Shown: piece by piece, positions 8,597 to 16,487 of the stretch | Position numbering within the stretch: position 1 is the stretch's first letter | Layout: each line of letters begins with the position of its first letter | Assembly: GCA_022614735.1 (NCBI GenBank) | Contig: JAKEHZ010000089.1 | Location: 1 to 29,042, forward strand | Reading direction: 5' to 3' | DNA from: Acidobacteriota bacterium | GTDB lineage: Bacteria; Acidobacteriota; Blastocatellia; RBC074 | DNA: 29,042 nucleotides | Program-made: the position numbers and the translations under genes | Notes under the pieces: model-generated | What the model saw: only the letters and a program-made list of their open reading frames with translations | Told to the model about the DNA's origin: nothing | The model's database searches: none

Positions 8597-10036
8597 ATTC
8601 ACAACTCTTATCGGGTTGGCATAGATCCACGGCCGCTGCTCGCCGTCGATTTCAAGCCAGACTTCAGCGCGATAAACGCCGGCTTCATTCAAATTGAAAA
8701 TTAGTTTGTCGGACTTCGATTCTCCAATAACAATGCCATTGCGAAATAACTTGATAGTGCCAATCACCGGAGCAGCCAGGCGCAGGCGCAGTCCTTTTTC
8801 GAGTATCACCTGGTCACCCATTATCGCTCTTTGTTTGTCATTGCGTTCAGCAATAAAGGCAAAACCCGTCGGATCGCATAACCAATCGTGCGCGACATAG
8901 GCATGGCCTTGCTTCAACGCCTCACGCACCGATTTTTCATTGTATTTGCGCAGAAGAATATGTGTTGTGACATAACTCAAACTTCGTTCATAAGGATCGA
9001 AATCGAGCCTGGCGATCAAATCGCCTTCTTTTCGGTCTTTCACCATCTCAGTGATCTGAGGCGATTGTTGCGCCGTAACCTTGCGCGGAGGATCGCCGAC
9101 GATGCTTATCACAATTGCATCAGGCCCCGCTGCATTGATGGTGAATACTTGATTATGGTGACAGTCGTTGGCAGCGATTCCAGTGAGGCTTTGTACCTCT
9201 AAATCGCGATCCCACTTGGCGATGATCTGAGAAAGATAATCCTGTGATGCGCCGAAGACCTCCATCGGAAACTCGGTGAGAATTTGTTGGACCCGTTTCA
9301 GTCGCTCAGGATTCGTGAAAGATCCGCGCAGCCACAACACAAATTCGCCCTCATCCATAAAATCTGTGTGGTGGTTGTAGATCTCCAATCCATCCAATTC
9401 AGCTGTGCCCCAATCGAGTTTCTCCTCGACGTGTGAGAGAAAGATCAGGCCACCATCCTGTTTGACCAGTCGAATATAGCCGTCTCGCGTCTTCCAGTTT
9501 TTGTTGGTGTAGGACGAGATGATCGATCGCGTTGGATGGACGATAAAGCCTTCGGATTCCGCGCCCGGAATGAACAGCACGCCTTCGCGAATCCCGTGCC
9601 AGCTTTGACTGATGAAATCCCGCGGCGGTCGCACGTGATCACTAAGCAGGATAATTCTCACTCCCGCCTGCTTTGCTGCGGTGAGTAATTCGGAGCGTGT
9701 GCCGCCTGTATGCGACGAGTCTTCTGCATGCGCGTGCATGATTGCGCGATAGTCCTCAAATCCCGTAATAAGTGTCGGGGTTTTACGCGAGCTTTGATAA
9801 CGCAATCGTTCCTCACGAACAGCGCGCAGCCGTTCAGGTTCCAATCTTTCGAGCGTGGTGTACTTACGTCCCACTCGAGGCTGTCTTGGCTGAGGCTTAC
9901 CGTTTATCGGGAAATTGATGATAATCGGAGCGCATAGTATGAATGCCCGGAAGAGAAAACGAAACAAGCGAAAAGATGAGGGATTTTCGCTTGTTACGCT
10001 TATTACGCTTATTTCGCTTTCTCTCTTCCTCTCCAT
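8522..10036 (-). CDS. CehA/McbA-like PHP-domain metallohydrolase
   Basis: The 504-codon frame resembles the CehA/McbA family (named for carbaryl hydrolase), which uses a PHP-type metal site. Visible ligands are H101 and H103 in AIMHAHAEDSSH, D133-H134 in LLSDH, E160 in PGAESEG, H202 in FLSHVEE, and D291/H293 in ANDCHH. The C-terminal third looks like the usual beta-sandwich ending in PWIYANPIRV. Residues 481-504 are charged, made of T, K, N and E repeats, and are encoded by the palindrome at 8476-8596. The first 30 residues are likewise encoded by the palindrome at 9951-10027. The ATG at 10036 has only a weak GGA before it. No better ATG precedes the hydrophobic stretch 27-43, which could be a signal anchor. 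The alternative is a GTG at V55 with the export signal lost. The substrate is unknown. Confidence 0.8.
   Translation of the reverse strand: MERKRESEISVISVTSENPSSFRLFRFLFRAFILCAPIIINFPINGKPQPRQPRVGRKYTTLERLEPERLRAVREERLRYQSSRKTPTLITGFEDYRAIMHAHAEDSSHTGGTRSELLTAAKQAGVRIILLSDHVRPPRDFISQSWHGIREGVLFIPGAESEGFIVHPTRSIISSYTNKNWKTRDGYIRLVKQDGGLIFLSHVEEKLDWGTAELDGLEIYNHHTDFMDEGEFVLWLRGSFTNPERLKRVQQILTEFPMEVFGASQDYLSQIIAKWDRDLEVQSLTGIAANDCHHNQVFTINAAGPDAIVISIVGDPPRKVTAQQSPQITEMVKDRKEGDLIARLDFDPYERSLSYVTTHILLRKYNEKSVREALKQGHAYVAHDWLCDPTGFAFIAERNDKQRAIMGDQVILEKGLRLRLAAPVIGTIKLFRNGIVIGESKSDKLIFNLNEAGVYRAEVWLEIDGEQRPWIYANPIRVVNENTKQTKTKREYETNENNETNEKA
9951..10027. repeat. Asymmetric nonamer palindrome at the start of the CehA-like gene
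   Basis: The left arm (9951-9974) is 24 bases and the right arm (9984-10027) is 44 bases. They share the inner ACAAGCGAAAA/TTTTCGCTTGT pairing and the outer AAGAGA/CTCTCTT end. The right arm carries about two more nine-base CGCTTATTA-type units than the left. The structure fits a once symmetric palindrome that lost two units from one arm. It overlaps the first 30 codons of the CehA-like frame. Confidence 0.85.
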
Positions 10037-10165
10037 TTTTGTAATCCTACAAATTCACATGATGAATGTCACGTGAAAGATGGACTAACCAATTTCTTTC
10101 ATGCATAATCGCGCCAACCCACAAAATCTATTCAGAAATAGCGGCCAAATTGGAGAGGAAATAGT

Positions 10166-10816
10166 ATGAGGAAAAAAGCTTTACTTCTCATTTCAGCTTT
10201 AGTGGCTATCTTTTTGCTTAGCGTTCAGCTCGTGGTTGCTGACGAATGGCAGAAAATATTTGATGGAAAGACGATGAATGGCTGGCGATTGATGGCAGTG
10301 CACGGCGGTAAGGGCGGTATCTGGACTGTTGAGGACGGAGCGCTCGTCGCCGATCAGGACAAAAATCATCAGGGCGGTCTGCTTGGTACCGAGCGCAAAT
10401 ATTCGGACTTTGAGATCGAGCTCGAGTTCAAAGTAGATAATCCGGTTGATACCGGGTTGTTCCTGCGAACGCGCGATGACGGGATGGGGTATCAGATCAC
10501 GATCGATTATAACGATGGAGGGTTTATCGGCAGCCTCTACGCTCCGGCAGAAGGCGGTTTTATTCAGCAAAACAAAGACTGGGAGAAGTATTTCCGCAAA
10601 AATCAATGGAACAAACTTCGCGCACGAATTGAAGGCCAGCCCGCACATGTGACTTCATGGTTGAACGATGTGAAGATGAGTGACTTTAAGGATAACCGGG
10701 AGCGCTACCCGCGCGATGGTTACATCGGATTGCAGGTTCACAGCGGCGCAGGCGCGTGGGGGGAGAAGAGCAAAGCCAGATTCAAAAATATCCGCATCAT
10801 GGAGATCAAAAGATAA
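10166..10816 (+). CDS. Exported DUF1080 (3-keto-disaccharide hydrolase-like) protein
   Basis: This 216-residue protein has a Sec signal peptide (residues 1-25, cleavage near VVA|D) followed by one DUF1080/PF06439 domain. It opens with the family phrase WQKIFDGKTMNGWR and closes with ARFKNIRIMEIKR. The fold is a concanavalin-like beta sandwich. Some members hydrolyse 3-keto-glycosides, so a role in exported sugar breakdown is plausible but not proven here. GAGAGGAAATAGT before the ATG gives a good ribosome binding site. The gene is divergent from the CehA-like gene across a 129-base gap. The VOC lipoprotein follows 39 bases later without a palindrome, so the two are probably one operon. Confidence 0.88.
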   Translation: MRKKALLLISALVAIFLLSVQLVVADEWQKIFDGKTMNGWRLMAVHGGKGGIWTVEDGALVADQDKNHQGGLLGTERKYSDFEIELEFKVDNPVDTGLFLRTRDDGMGYQITIDYNDGGFIGSLYAPAEGGFIQQNKDWEKYFRKNQWNKLRARIEGQPAHVTSWLNDVKMSDFKDNRERYPRDGYIGLQVHSGAGAWGEKSKARFKNIRIMEIKR

Positions 10817-10855
10817 CGTCACCTTCCCGTTGATGACTTTGTCTGACTAACTCGA

Positions 10856-11770
10856 ATGACAATGAAAGCAAGTCGACTTCTTACTTTGATATTGCTGCTC
10901 GCCTGCGGTGTATATAGCACAGGGGCGCAAAACCAATCCACCGAGCTTAAACGCCCGCTGATCACTGGCATTGCGCATATCGCATTTCAAGTCAGCGATA
11001 TGGCGAAGGCGCGAGCCTTTTACGGTGAACTACTAGGTTATGAAGAGCCATTTCAGATCGTCAAAGACGACGGTTCTCTAGTGTTGACTTACTTCAAAGT
11101 GAACGAGCGGCAATATATCGAGATCTTTCCCGGCCTGCCGCCCGACAAGGACGACCGCCTGCTCCACATCGCGCTTGAAACGACAGACATTGAAGCGATG
11201 CGCGTCTACCTACAATCAAAAGACGTGAAAACACCGGAGAAGGTGAATCAAGGGCGCGATGGCAATTTGAACATGACCGTCGTCGATCCCGACGGACACC
11301 GCGTTGAATTCGTGCAGTATCGGCCAGGCTCGCTGCATCACAAAAACAGCGGCCGCTACATATCATCGCGCAGAATCTCGAATCGTATCCTGCATGTTGG
11401 CATTACCGTCGCAGACCTTTCTGCCGCGGACAAGTTTTACAAAGATATTCTGGGCTTCTCCGAAATTTGGCGTGGCGGCAGAGACGAGACAACGCTCAAC
11501 TGGATCAATATGAAAGTGCCGGAGGGGACGGATTACATCGAGTATATGTTAACGACAGGGAAAACGACTCGACAACAACTCGGCGTCTTGCATCATGTGG
11601 CTTTGCTTGTACCCGATATTCAACATTCTCTCGAAACCCTACGTCAGCGGGCGCCGGATCCAACAACCATCCGTTCGCCGCAGGTCGGGCGCAACAATCG
11701 CTGGCAGCTCAATCTGTACGATCCCGATGGGAGCAGGGCGGAGCTGATGGAACCATTCACGACCAGGTAA
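10856..11770 (+). CDS. Lipoprotein-like protein with two VOC (glyoxalase-fold) domains
   Basis: The 304-residue protein has two tandem vicinal-oxygen-chelate domains. The first is about residues 37-158 (GIAHIAFQVSDMAKARAFYG to DPDGHRVEFVQ) and the second about 175-300 (ILHVGITVADLSAADKFYKD to DPDGSRAELME). The family includes glyoxalases, extradiol dioxygenases and resistance proteins, so the substrate cannot be named. The N-terminus has a hydrophobic core ending in LLLAC with Cys17, which fits a lipobox and would anchor the protein outside the cytoplasm, an uncommon place for VOC domains. Plain Sec cleavage at TGA|Q is the alternative. There is no clear Shine-Dalgarno sequence before 10856. 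The second ATG, at 10862, would shorten it by two residues. Confidence 0.85.
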   Translation: MTMKASRLLTLILLLACGVYSTGAQNQSTELKRPLITGIAHIAFQVSDMAKARAFYGELLGYEEPFQIVKDDGSLVLTYFKVNERQYIEIFPGLPPDKDDRLLHIALETTDIEAMRVYLQSKDVKTPEKVNQGRDGNLNMTVVDPDGHRVEFVQYRPGSLHHKNSGRYISSRRISNRILHVGITVADLSAADKFYKDILGFSEIWRGGRDETTLNWINMKVPEGTDYIEYMLTTGKTTRQQLGVLHHVALLVPDIQHSLETLRQRAPDPTTIRSPQVGRNNRWQLNLYDPDGSRAELMEPFTTR

Positions 11771-11775
11771 GCAGA

Positions 11776-12063
11776 ATAGAATACGAAGCATTATGAAATG
11801 GCGAAAATAACGAAACAAACTGATGTCGGGACACATTTTCAAAGTCAGGTTTCAGAACAGAAGGTAAGATGGAATACAAAAAGGGCAAAAAGGGCAAAAA
11901 GGGCAAAAAAGGCAAAAGGGCCAAGAATTTTTGGCTTTTTGCTCTCTTTGCCTTTTTTGTATTCCATCTTACCTTCTGTTCTGAAACCTGACTTTGAAAA
12001 TGTGTCCCGACATCAGCGAGACAAACGAAAATGTCCGGGATATTTCATTTGTTTCGTATTCTC
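11776..12063. repeat. Nested palindrome: 63-bp perfect arms inside an outer nonamer element
   Basis: The core arms 11820-11882 and 11954-12016 are exact reverse complements over 63 bases. One mismatch (11883/11953) then leads to a further six pairs. The core tip holds AAGGGCAAA-type tandem units, more copies on the left than the right. Outside the core are remnants of another element: GAATACGAA and GAAAATAACGAAACAA on the left (11780-11818), and TTTCATTTGTTTCGTATTCTC on the right (about 12042-12063). The core looks inserted within an older nonamer palindrome. It fills nearly all of the 327-base gap between the VOC and sulfatase genes, and no gene is seen there. Confidence 0.9.
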
Positions 12064-12097
12064 AAAATTTCGGCCAACGCGAGGAAAGGAGTAAATA

Positions 12098-13546
12098 GTG
12101 AGAGCCACTCGAGTAAAACTCTTCGCCTTCATCCTTATGCTGGTCTCGGTGATTGCGATCGATAGCAACTCGATTCATCCCTCGACAGCTCAGCGTCAGC
12201 CGAATTTTGTCATCATCTTCGCCGATGACCTTGGCTATGCAGATATCGGCAGCTTTGGTGCGACCGGCTATCAGACGCCAAACCTCGATCGAATGGCCGC
12301 TGACGGGATGCGGCTGACGAGTTTCTATGTCGCACAGGCTGTCTGCTCGGCTTCCCGCGCGGCGTTGTTGACCGGATGCTATCCCAATCGCATAGGCATT
12401 CAGGGGGCGCTCAATCACACAGCGCAGCACGGAATCAGCGCGGATGAGTTGACCATTGCTGAAGTGCTCAAGACACGCGGCTACGCAACGGCAATCTTTG
12501 GGAAATGGCATCTGGGCCATCATCCGCAGTTTTTACCGGTGCGGCACGGCTTCGATGAATACCTCGGCTTGCCGTACTCAAACGATATGTGGCCGAAGCA
12601 TCCATCAGCCGCTCCTGGTTACTATCCCGATCTTCCTTTGATCGAAGGCGAGAAAACGATCAAGTTAATGCCGGATCAAACGCAGTTGACGACCTGGTAC
12701 ACCGAGCGAGCGGTGAAGTTCATCGAGAAGAATAAAGATAAACCCTTCTTCCTCTATCTGCCGCACGCGATGCCACATGTGCCGCTGTTCGTATCCGACA
12801 AATTCAGAGGCAAAACTGAACGGGGTATATACGGCGATGTGATTGCCGAGATTGACTGGTCAGTCGGGCAGGTGCTCGACACGTTGAAGCGACTGAAGCT
12901 CGATAGAGACACCCTGGTGATCTTCACATCAGACAATGGCCCGTGGCTCAGCTATGGCGATCACGCCGGTTCGGCCAGGCCGTTGCGCGCGGGTAAAGGC
13001 ACTGCGTTTGATGGCGGCGTGCGTGTGCCCTTCATCGCGCGTTGGCCGGGGAAGATCCCTCCGGGCACCGTCAATTCCTCACCCTCTATGACGATTGATC
13101 TGCTGCCGACTATTGCGAAACTCGCAGACGCCAGAGTGCCGAAGGACCGCATTATTGATGGTTTGGACATCTGGCCGCTTCTCTCAGAAAGACGCTCAAC
13201 GCAAAGCCCGCATGATGCTTTATATTTTTACTGGGGCAGGGAACTGCACGCAATTCGCTCAGGCAAATGGAAGCTACATCTACCACATAGTTGGACTGAT
13301 GTTGTCGAACCGGGTAATGGCGGTAAGCCTGGCCGTGCGGTCAGGCAAGAGATCGGTTTAGCGCTCTTCGATCTCGAAAGTGAGATTGGTGAGATGACAA
13401 ATGTCGCCGATCAAAATCCGGAGGTGGTGAAGAAGTTGATGGCCCTGGTTGAACGCGCGCGTGAGGACCTGGGTGATGCGCTCGTTAATCGCGAGGGAAA
13501 AAATGTGCGCCAGCCGGGGAAGCTGGTTGCGGGAAATGGAAAGTAA
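12098..13546 (+). CDS. Exported sulfatase of the arylsulfatase family
   Basis: This 482-residue type I sulfatase hydrolyses sulfate esters. The metal-binding start FADDLGY has D43 and D44. The formylglycine site is CSASRAALLTG with C83, where the usual CxPSR proline is alanine. GKWHLGH and FTSDNGPW are further active-site blocks. A Sec signal precedes the mature domain (residues 1-32, ending STAQ). Length and order resemble N-acetylgalactosamine-6-sulfatase-like bacterial enzymes, though the natural substrate is unknown. Translation starts at GTG 12098, six bases after AAGGAG (12086-12091). The cysteine must be converted by an FGE- or anSME-type enzyme, and no such gene is in this window. The MFS carrier downstream may move the product, which is inference. 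Confidence 0.92.
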   Translation: MRATRVKLFAFILMLVSVIAIDSNSIHPSTAQRQPNFVIIFADDLGYADIGSFGATGYQTPNLDRMAADGMRLTSFYVAQAVCSASRAALLTGCYPNRIGIQGALNHTAQHGISADELTIAEVLKTRGYATAIFGKWHLGHHPQFLPVRHGFDEYLGLPYSNDMWPKHPSAAPGYYPDLPLIEGEKTIKLMPDQTQLTTWYTERAVKFIEKNKDKPFFLYLPHAMPHVPLFVSDKFRGKTERGIYGDVIAEIDWSVGQVLDTLKRLKLDRDTLVIFTSDNGPWLSYGDHAGSARPLRAGKGTAFDGGVRVPFIARWPGKIPPGTVNSSPSMTIDLLPTIAKLADARVPKDRIIDGLDIWPLLSERRSTQSPHDALYFYWGRELHAIRSGKWKLHLPHSWTDVVEPGNGGKPGRAVRQEIGLALFDLESEIGEMTNVADQNPEVVKKLMALVERAREDLGDALVNREGKNVRQPGKLVAGNGK

Positions 13547-13548
13547 GT

Positions 13549-13749
13549 GAGAATACGAAGCAATAAGAATTGGCGAAAATAACGAAACAACCGGCTAGTT
13601 TCATACGAAGCCGAAATTAGCTAACAGTTTCAACACAAAGGGTCAAAGGGTCAAAGGGTCAAAGAAGAGTAAAATCAAGCATTTATTCCCCTTTGACCCT
13701 TTGACCCTTTGACCCTTTGTGTTGAAACTGTTAGCCGGAAGATGAAACT
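13549..13749. repeat. Composite palindrome with 44-bp perfect octamer arms
   Basis: The core arms 13621-13664 and 13691-13734 are exact reverse complements over 44 bases. They are made of CTAACAGTTTCAACACAAAG plus tandem GGGTCAAA octamers, with a 26-base loop. AGTTTCAT (13597-13604) and ATGAAACT (13742-13749) pair again outside an imperfect stretch. Further left (13550-13588) is a nonamer-type left arm, GAGAATACGAAGC...AACGAAACAA, that has no full right partner. The whole lies between the sulfatase stop and the MFS start. Confidence 0.92.
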
Positions 13750-13770
13750 TGCCAAACAAACAAAATTTTT

Positions 13771-14994
13771 ATGAAACAAAATGTATTGAATGAATCAATT
13801 GTCGGAGAGAAGCTGGGTATCTCAAAGGGCCAAGCGCAAGTGGCCGCGACAGCTTTCTTGAGCCTCTTCTCGCTCGTCGGGTTTTCGTTTTATGGACTGC
13901 CATTCTTTTACGATTCGATGGTGACAGAATTCGGCTGGAGCCGTTCGACAATCACATCGGGCAATGCATTCGGCAAGATCATCGTCGGGCCCGTCTTCGG
14001 CTTTCTCGCCGGCTGGATAATTGATCGTTTCGGCCCGCGCAGACTGATGATGGCCGGCATTTTGATGGGCGGATTTGCCGTTATAGGCTTGAGCCAGATG
14101 TCGGCGTTATGGATGTTCTATCTCTGCTATCTGTTTGTCGCGCTGGGTTATGTGTGCGGCGGGCCGCTACCGAATCAGGTCTTGCTATCACGCTGGTTCG
14201 ACAAGGCCCGTGGTAAGGCGATGGGATTTGCCTATCTGGGTATTGGAATTGGCGGAATGATTGTCCCCTGGATTGCGGCTTTGCTAACCCAGAGAGTTGG
14301 ATGGCATAACGCGTTAATGATAATCGGCATACTAATGATCGTGATCGCTATTCCGATGGTCTGGTTTGTTAAGGAATCGCCCGATGTTCAAGAGGAAAGA
14401 AGATCTGCCGAGCCACCGGCGCCGATAAGCGGCGTGCTGAAGAGCTGGCCTTTCTATCTACTTGCGATCGGAAGTATGTGTTCGATCGGTGCAGTTGGAG
14501 GAACGAATCAACATCTCAAACTTTTCCTGAGTCTCGATCAGGGATATTCGCAGACCGAAGCCGCGAAGATAATCTCATTGGTTCTGGCATCGAGCATCAT
14601 AGGACGGTTACTGATGGGCTGGCTGGCAGATCGTTATCCGAAGAAGTACGTGATGCTCTTGATCTATACTCTGGTCTCTCTCGCAATTCCGCTTCTGTAT
14701 TTATCTTCATCGTCCGGTGTGATCTACATCTTTGCAATCATCTTTGGAATCGCTTTTGGCGGCGATTATATGATCATTCCTTTGATGGCGGCCGAGCTGT
14801 TTGGGGTGAAGGTCCTGGGCAGGGTGATGGGAATCATTCTGACAGCCGATGGACTGGCCGAAGCTCTGTCGCCATGGCTTGTCGGCTATCTCTATGACCA
14901 GAGTAAGAATTATGTGGACGGGTTTGCCGCGTTGATCACGCTGGCTGTAATTGGCGCGATTGCGATTGCGCTATTGCCACAAAGGAAGCAATAG
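13771..14994 (+). CDS. MFS transporter, oxalate/monocarboxylate-type
   Basis: This 407-residue major facilitator protein has about 12 membrane helices. Motif A copies are GWIIDRFGPRR (after helix 2) and GWLADRYPKKY (after helix 8). The phrases FGWSRSTITSG and LSRWFDKARGKAMGFAYLGI are typical of the OFA/monocarboxylate-type branch, which carries small organic anions. A charged linker (about residues 200-225) separates the two halves. The start is ATG 13771, with no Shine-Dalgarno sequence in the AT-rich bases before it. It follows the sulfatase on the same strand across a long palindrome. Uptake or efflux of a carboxylate produced by the neighbouring hydrolases is a reasonable guess, not shown. 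Confidence 0.88.
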   Translation: MKQNVLNESIVGEKLGISKGQAQVAATAFLSLFSLVGFSFYGLPFFYDSMVTEFGWSRSTITSGNAFGKIIVGPVFGFLAGWIIDRFGPRRLMMAGILMGGFAVIGLSQMSALWMFYLCYLFVALGYVCGGPLPNQVLLSRWFDKARGKAMGFAYLGIGIGGMIVPWIAALLTQRVGWHNALMIIGILMIVIAIPMVWFVKESPDVQEERRSAEPPAPISGVLKSWPFYLLAIGSMCSIGAVGGTNQHLKLFLSLDQGYSQTEAAKIISLVLASSIIGRLLMGWLADRYPKKYVMLLIYTLVSLAIPLLYLSSSSGVIYIFAIIFGIAFGGDYMIIPLMAAELFGVKVLGRVMGIILTADGLAEALSPWLVGYLYDQSKNYVDGFAALITLAVIGAIAIALLPQRKQ

Positions 14995-14999
14995 GTAAA

Positions 15000-15120
15000 A
15001 AGAAGAGGGAAAACGGGTCCACAAGAAAGGGCGAAATAACGGAACAAACGGAAAAATCATAGAAGATTTCCGGCAAGTTTCATAAAATCACGAATAGTAG
15101 TTTACAGTTTTCACGAAAAC
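15000..15120. repeat. Left half of a composite palindrome, right partner absent
   Basis: AGAAGAGGGAAAACGG and AAATAACGGAACAAACGG (15001-15052) match the left arms of nonamer elements. They are followed by CAAGTTTCATAAAATCACG and TTTACAGTTTTCAC (15075-15117), a diverged copy of the left module at 13597-13635. No matching right arm follows. A right-arm fragment appears instead at 16091-16120, beyond the AT-rich gene. The remaining 15121-15184 is AT-rich. It holds only a weak CCTG/CAGG hairpin followed by ATTTTT, a poor terminator candidate for the MFS gene. Confidence 0.7.
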
Positions 15121-15184
15121 GCCTGGGTTTCAGGATTTTTAATATTTTAGGGGATTGAGGTCAATTCTTGTCATTTCATCATCC

Positions 15185-15997
15185 TTATCTAAGAAATTTT
15201 TCTATAGCAATAAACCCGTGATGATCATAAGCACTTAACAAATGCCTGCGATACAATCTTGCGCCTGTTATTTGGTGATCCTTTGGTAAGTTCAGCTCTG
15301 CAGGAAGACCAGATTCTCTTAGCAATGAAAGCAGTGCATTTTCTGACTTACCACTTTCTGCAAACTGCTTCACGAGCCATTCTCTATACTTTACAGCTCC
15401 TTCCCGTACCTTAATTACACTGTATAAACCGTGCTTATTTGGACCAAGCGAAGTGTTATCTTCAAAATCAACGTAATCCAGACTTAAGGTAATTTTTTTC
15501 ACCGGTACGATTTTACCGTTAGCACCTACAAACTCTATCGGTTCAGGCTTAAATATCATCTCTCCTCCTGGTGCAATAGGTTTTTGATTATGTATCTCAG
15601 AAATATCAGGATGGATAAGCAGATTCCTTGTTCTATAAGACAACCCCTTTAATTCCTGACCACCAACTAAGTATGTGACTTCATTAGCAATAACAGCCGC
15701 AATAAGTGGTTTATTTGTATTATTCTTCACGGTGAACTGCAACTCGCCTTGGGGCGTGTTATGAGTAATTTTCTGGTTACGTATCTCTACCGGAACAATG
15801 CCATTAACTGATGGTAACTGGATGGCTTCTACTACCTCGGGTACTTGTGAAGCATGGATGGTTGATGAGAAGGGTTGAGAATTTGTGGCAGATACAAAGA
15901 GAGAAGGCTGTTTAATTGATATTACTGTGGCGAACGATAATATTACAAATACTACCAGCCCAATAACCATCCCCCGCCATGAAAGACGAATGTTCAT
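15185..15997 (-). CDS. AT-rich gene for a membrane-anchored or secreted protein of unknown function
   Basis: The 270-residue protein is not recognised. Residues 8-28 form one hydrophobic segment after a basic start (MNIRLSWRG), so it is a signal anchor or signal peptide. The rest looks soluble and beta-rich, with ELQFTVKNNTNKPLIAAVI and ITLSLDYVDFEDNTSLGPN, which resembles an immunoglobulin-like fold. The C-terminal 60 residues are more helical. AGGAG lies 5 bases before the ATG (16003-16007), a good start. Base composition is clearly lower in G+C: two sampled 60-base lines give 35% and 38%, against 63% in a sampled line of the MFS gene. Together with the half palindromes on both sides this suggests recent acquisition. 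Confidence 0.75.
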   Translation of the reverse strand: MNIRLSWRGMVIGLVVFVILSFATVISIKQPSLFVSATNSQPFSSTIHASQVPEVVEAIQLPSVNGIVPVEIRNQKITHNTPQGELQFTVKNNTNKPLIAAVIANEVTYLVGGQELKGLSYRTRNLLIHPDISEIHNQKPIAPGGEMIFKPEPIEFVGANGKIVPVKKITLSLDYVDFEDNTSLGPNKHGLYSVIKVREGAVKYREWLVKQFAESGKSENALLSLLRESGLPAELNLPKDHQITGARLYRRHLLSAYDHHGFIAIEKFLR

Positions 15998-16090
15998 AAA
16001 TACTCCTCTCCATGACTAAACAGTTAACTGAATTAATATCCAGAATAATAGGCTTGCCTCTGTCAATACCCTTTTGAAAAAAACTTCCCC

Positions 16091-16120
16091 AATTTCCGTT
16101 ATTTCCGTTTCCCTCTTCTC
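16091..16120. repeat. Right half of a nonamer palindrome, left partner absent nearby
   Basis: TTTCCGTTATTTCCGTTTCC followed by CTCTTCTC has the form of right arms such as 20951-20974. It ends at the stop codon of the cupin gene. Its outer end, TTTCCCTCTTCT, is the reverse complement of the outer end of the left half at 15004-15015. The two halves bracket the AT-rich gene. Confidence 0.65.
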
Positions 16121-16487
16121 ACCGACCGAAATCATCCTGCAATCGGACGATGTCATCCTCACCGAGATAACTGCCACGTTGGATCTCAATGAAGATCATC
16201 TTTACGTCACCAGGGTTTTCGATCCGATGCGCCGCGCCGATGGGGATATCGACGACCTCACCGGCGTTCAGCGAAATATCAATGCCATCGAGCGTGACTA
16301 TTGCCACGCCCTGAACGACCATCCAATGCTCAGCTCGCTGCGCGTGTTTTTGATAGCTCAATCGTTTACCGGGCAAAACCTCTATGCGTTTGACTTTATA
16401 ACTATCTCCCTCGTCTAGCACTGTGAAACTGCCCCACGGGCGTTCATCGTAACGCGGCGAATGGTTCGCTGCTTTCCCTTCTGACAT
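16119..16487 (-). CDS. Cupin of the mannose-6-phosphate isomerase type II family
   Basis: This 122-residue single-domain cupin resembles the C-terminal domain of bifunctional ManC/type II phosphomannose isomerase (PF01050). Family features are RPWGSFTVLDEGDSYKVKRI, the metal-site stretch YQKHAQRAEHWMVVQG, and IPIGAAHRIENPG, ending in QRGSYLGEDDIVRLQDDFGR. It would interconvert fructose-6-phosphate and mannose-6-phosphate if active. Free-standing copies are also found as sugar-phosphate-binding proteins of unclear role. The ATG at 16487 shares its A with the final base of the ligase stop (TGATG), with AGGAG 6 bases upstream inside the ligase gene. This is a translationally coupled pair. A TTG one codon earlier is a poorer start. 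Confidence 0.87.
   Translation of the reverse strand: MSEGKAANHSPRYDERPWGSFTVLDEGDSYKVKRIEVLPGKRLSYQKHAQRAEHWMVVQGVAIVTLDGIDISLNAGEVVDIPIGAAHRIENPGDVKMIFIEIQRGSYLGEDDIVRLQDDFGR

Noticed and set aside
8449..8600. Small frames giving FRLFRLF- or ETNENNET-like peptides at the palindromes
   Set aside because: They are translations of the tandem nine-base units, which lack stops in some frames. They have no ribosome sites or family resemblance.
13621..13734. CRISPR array
   Set aside because: The repeats are 7-9 bases in direct contact and arranged as inverted arms. There are no spacers and no cas genes.
15000..16120. Insertion sequence carrying the AT-rich gene
   Set aside because: The protein has no transposase motif, and no target-site duplication is evident beside the half palindromes.
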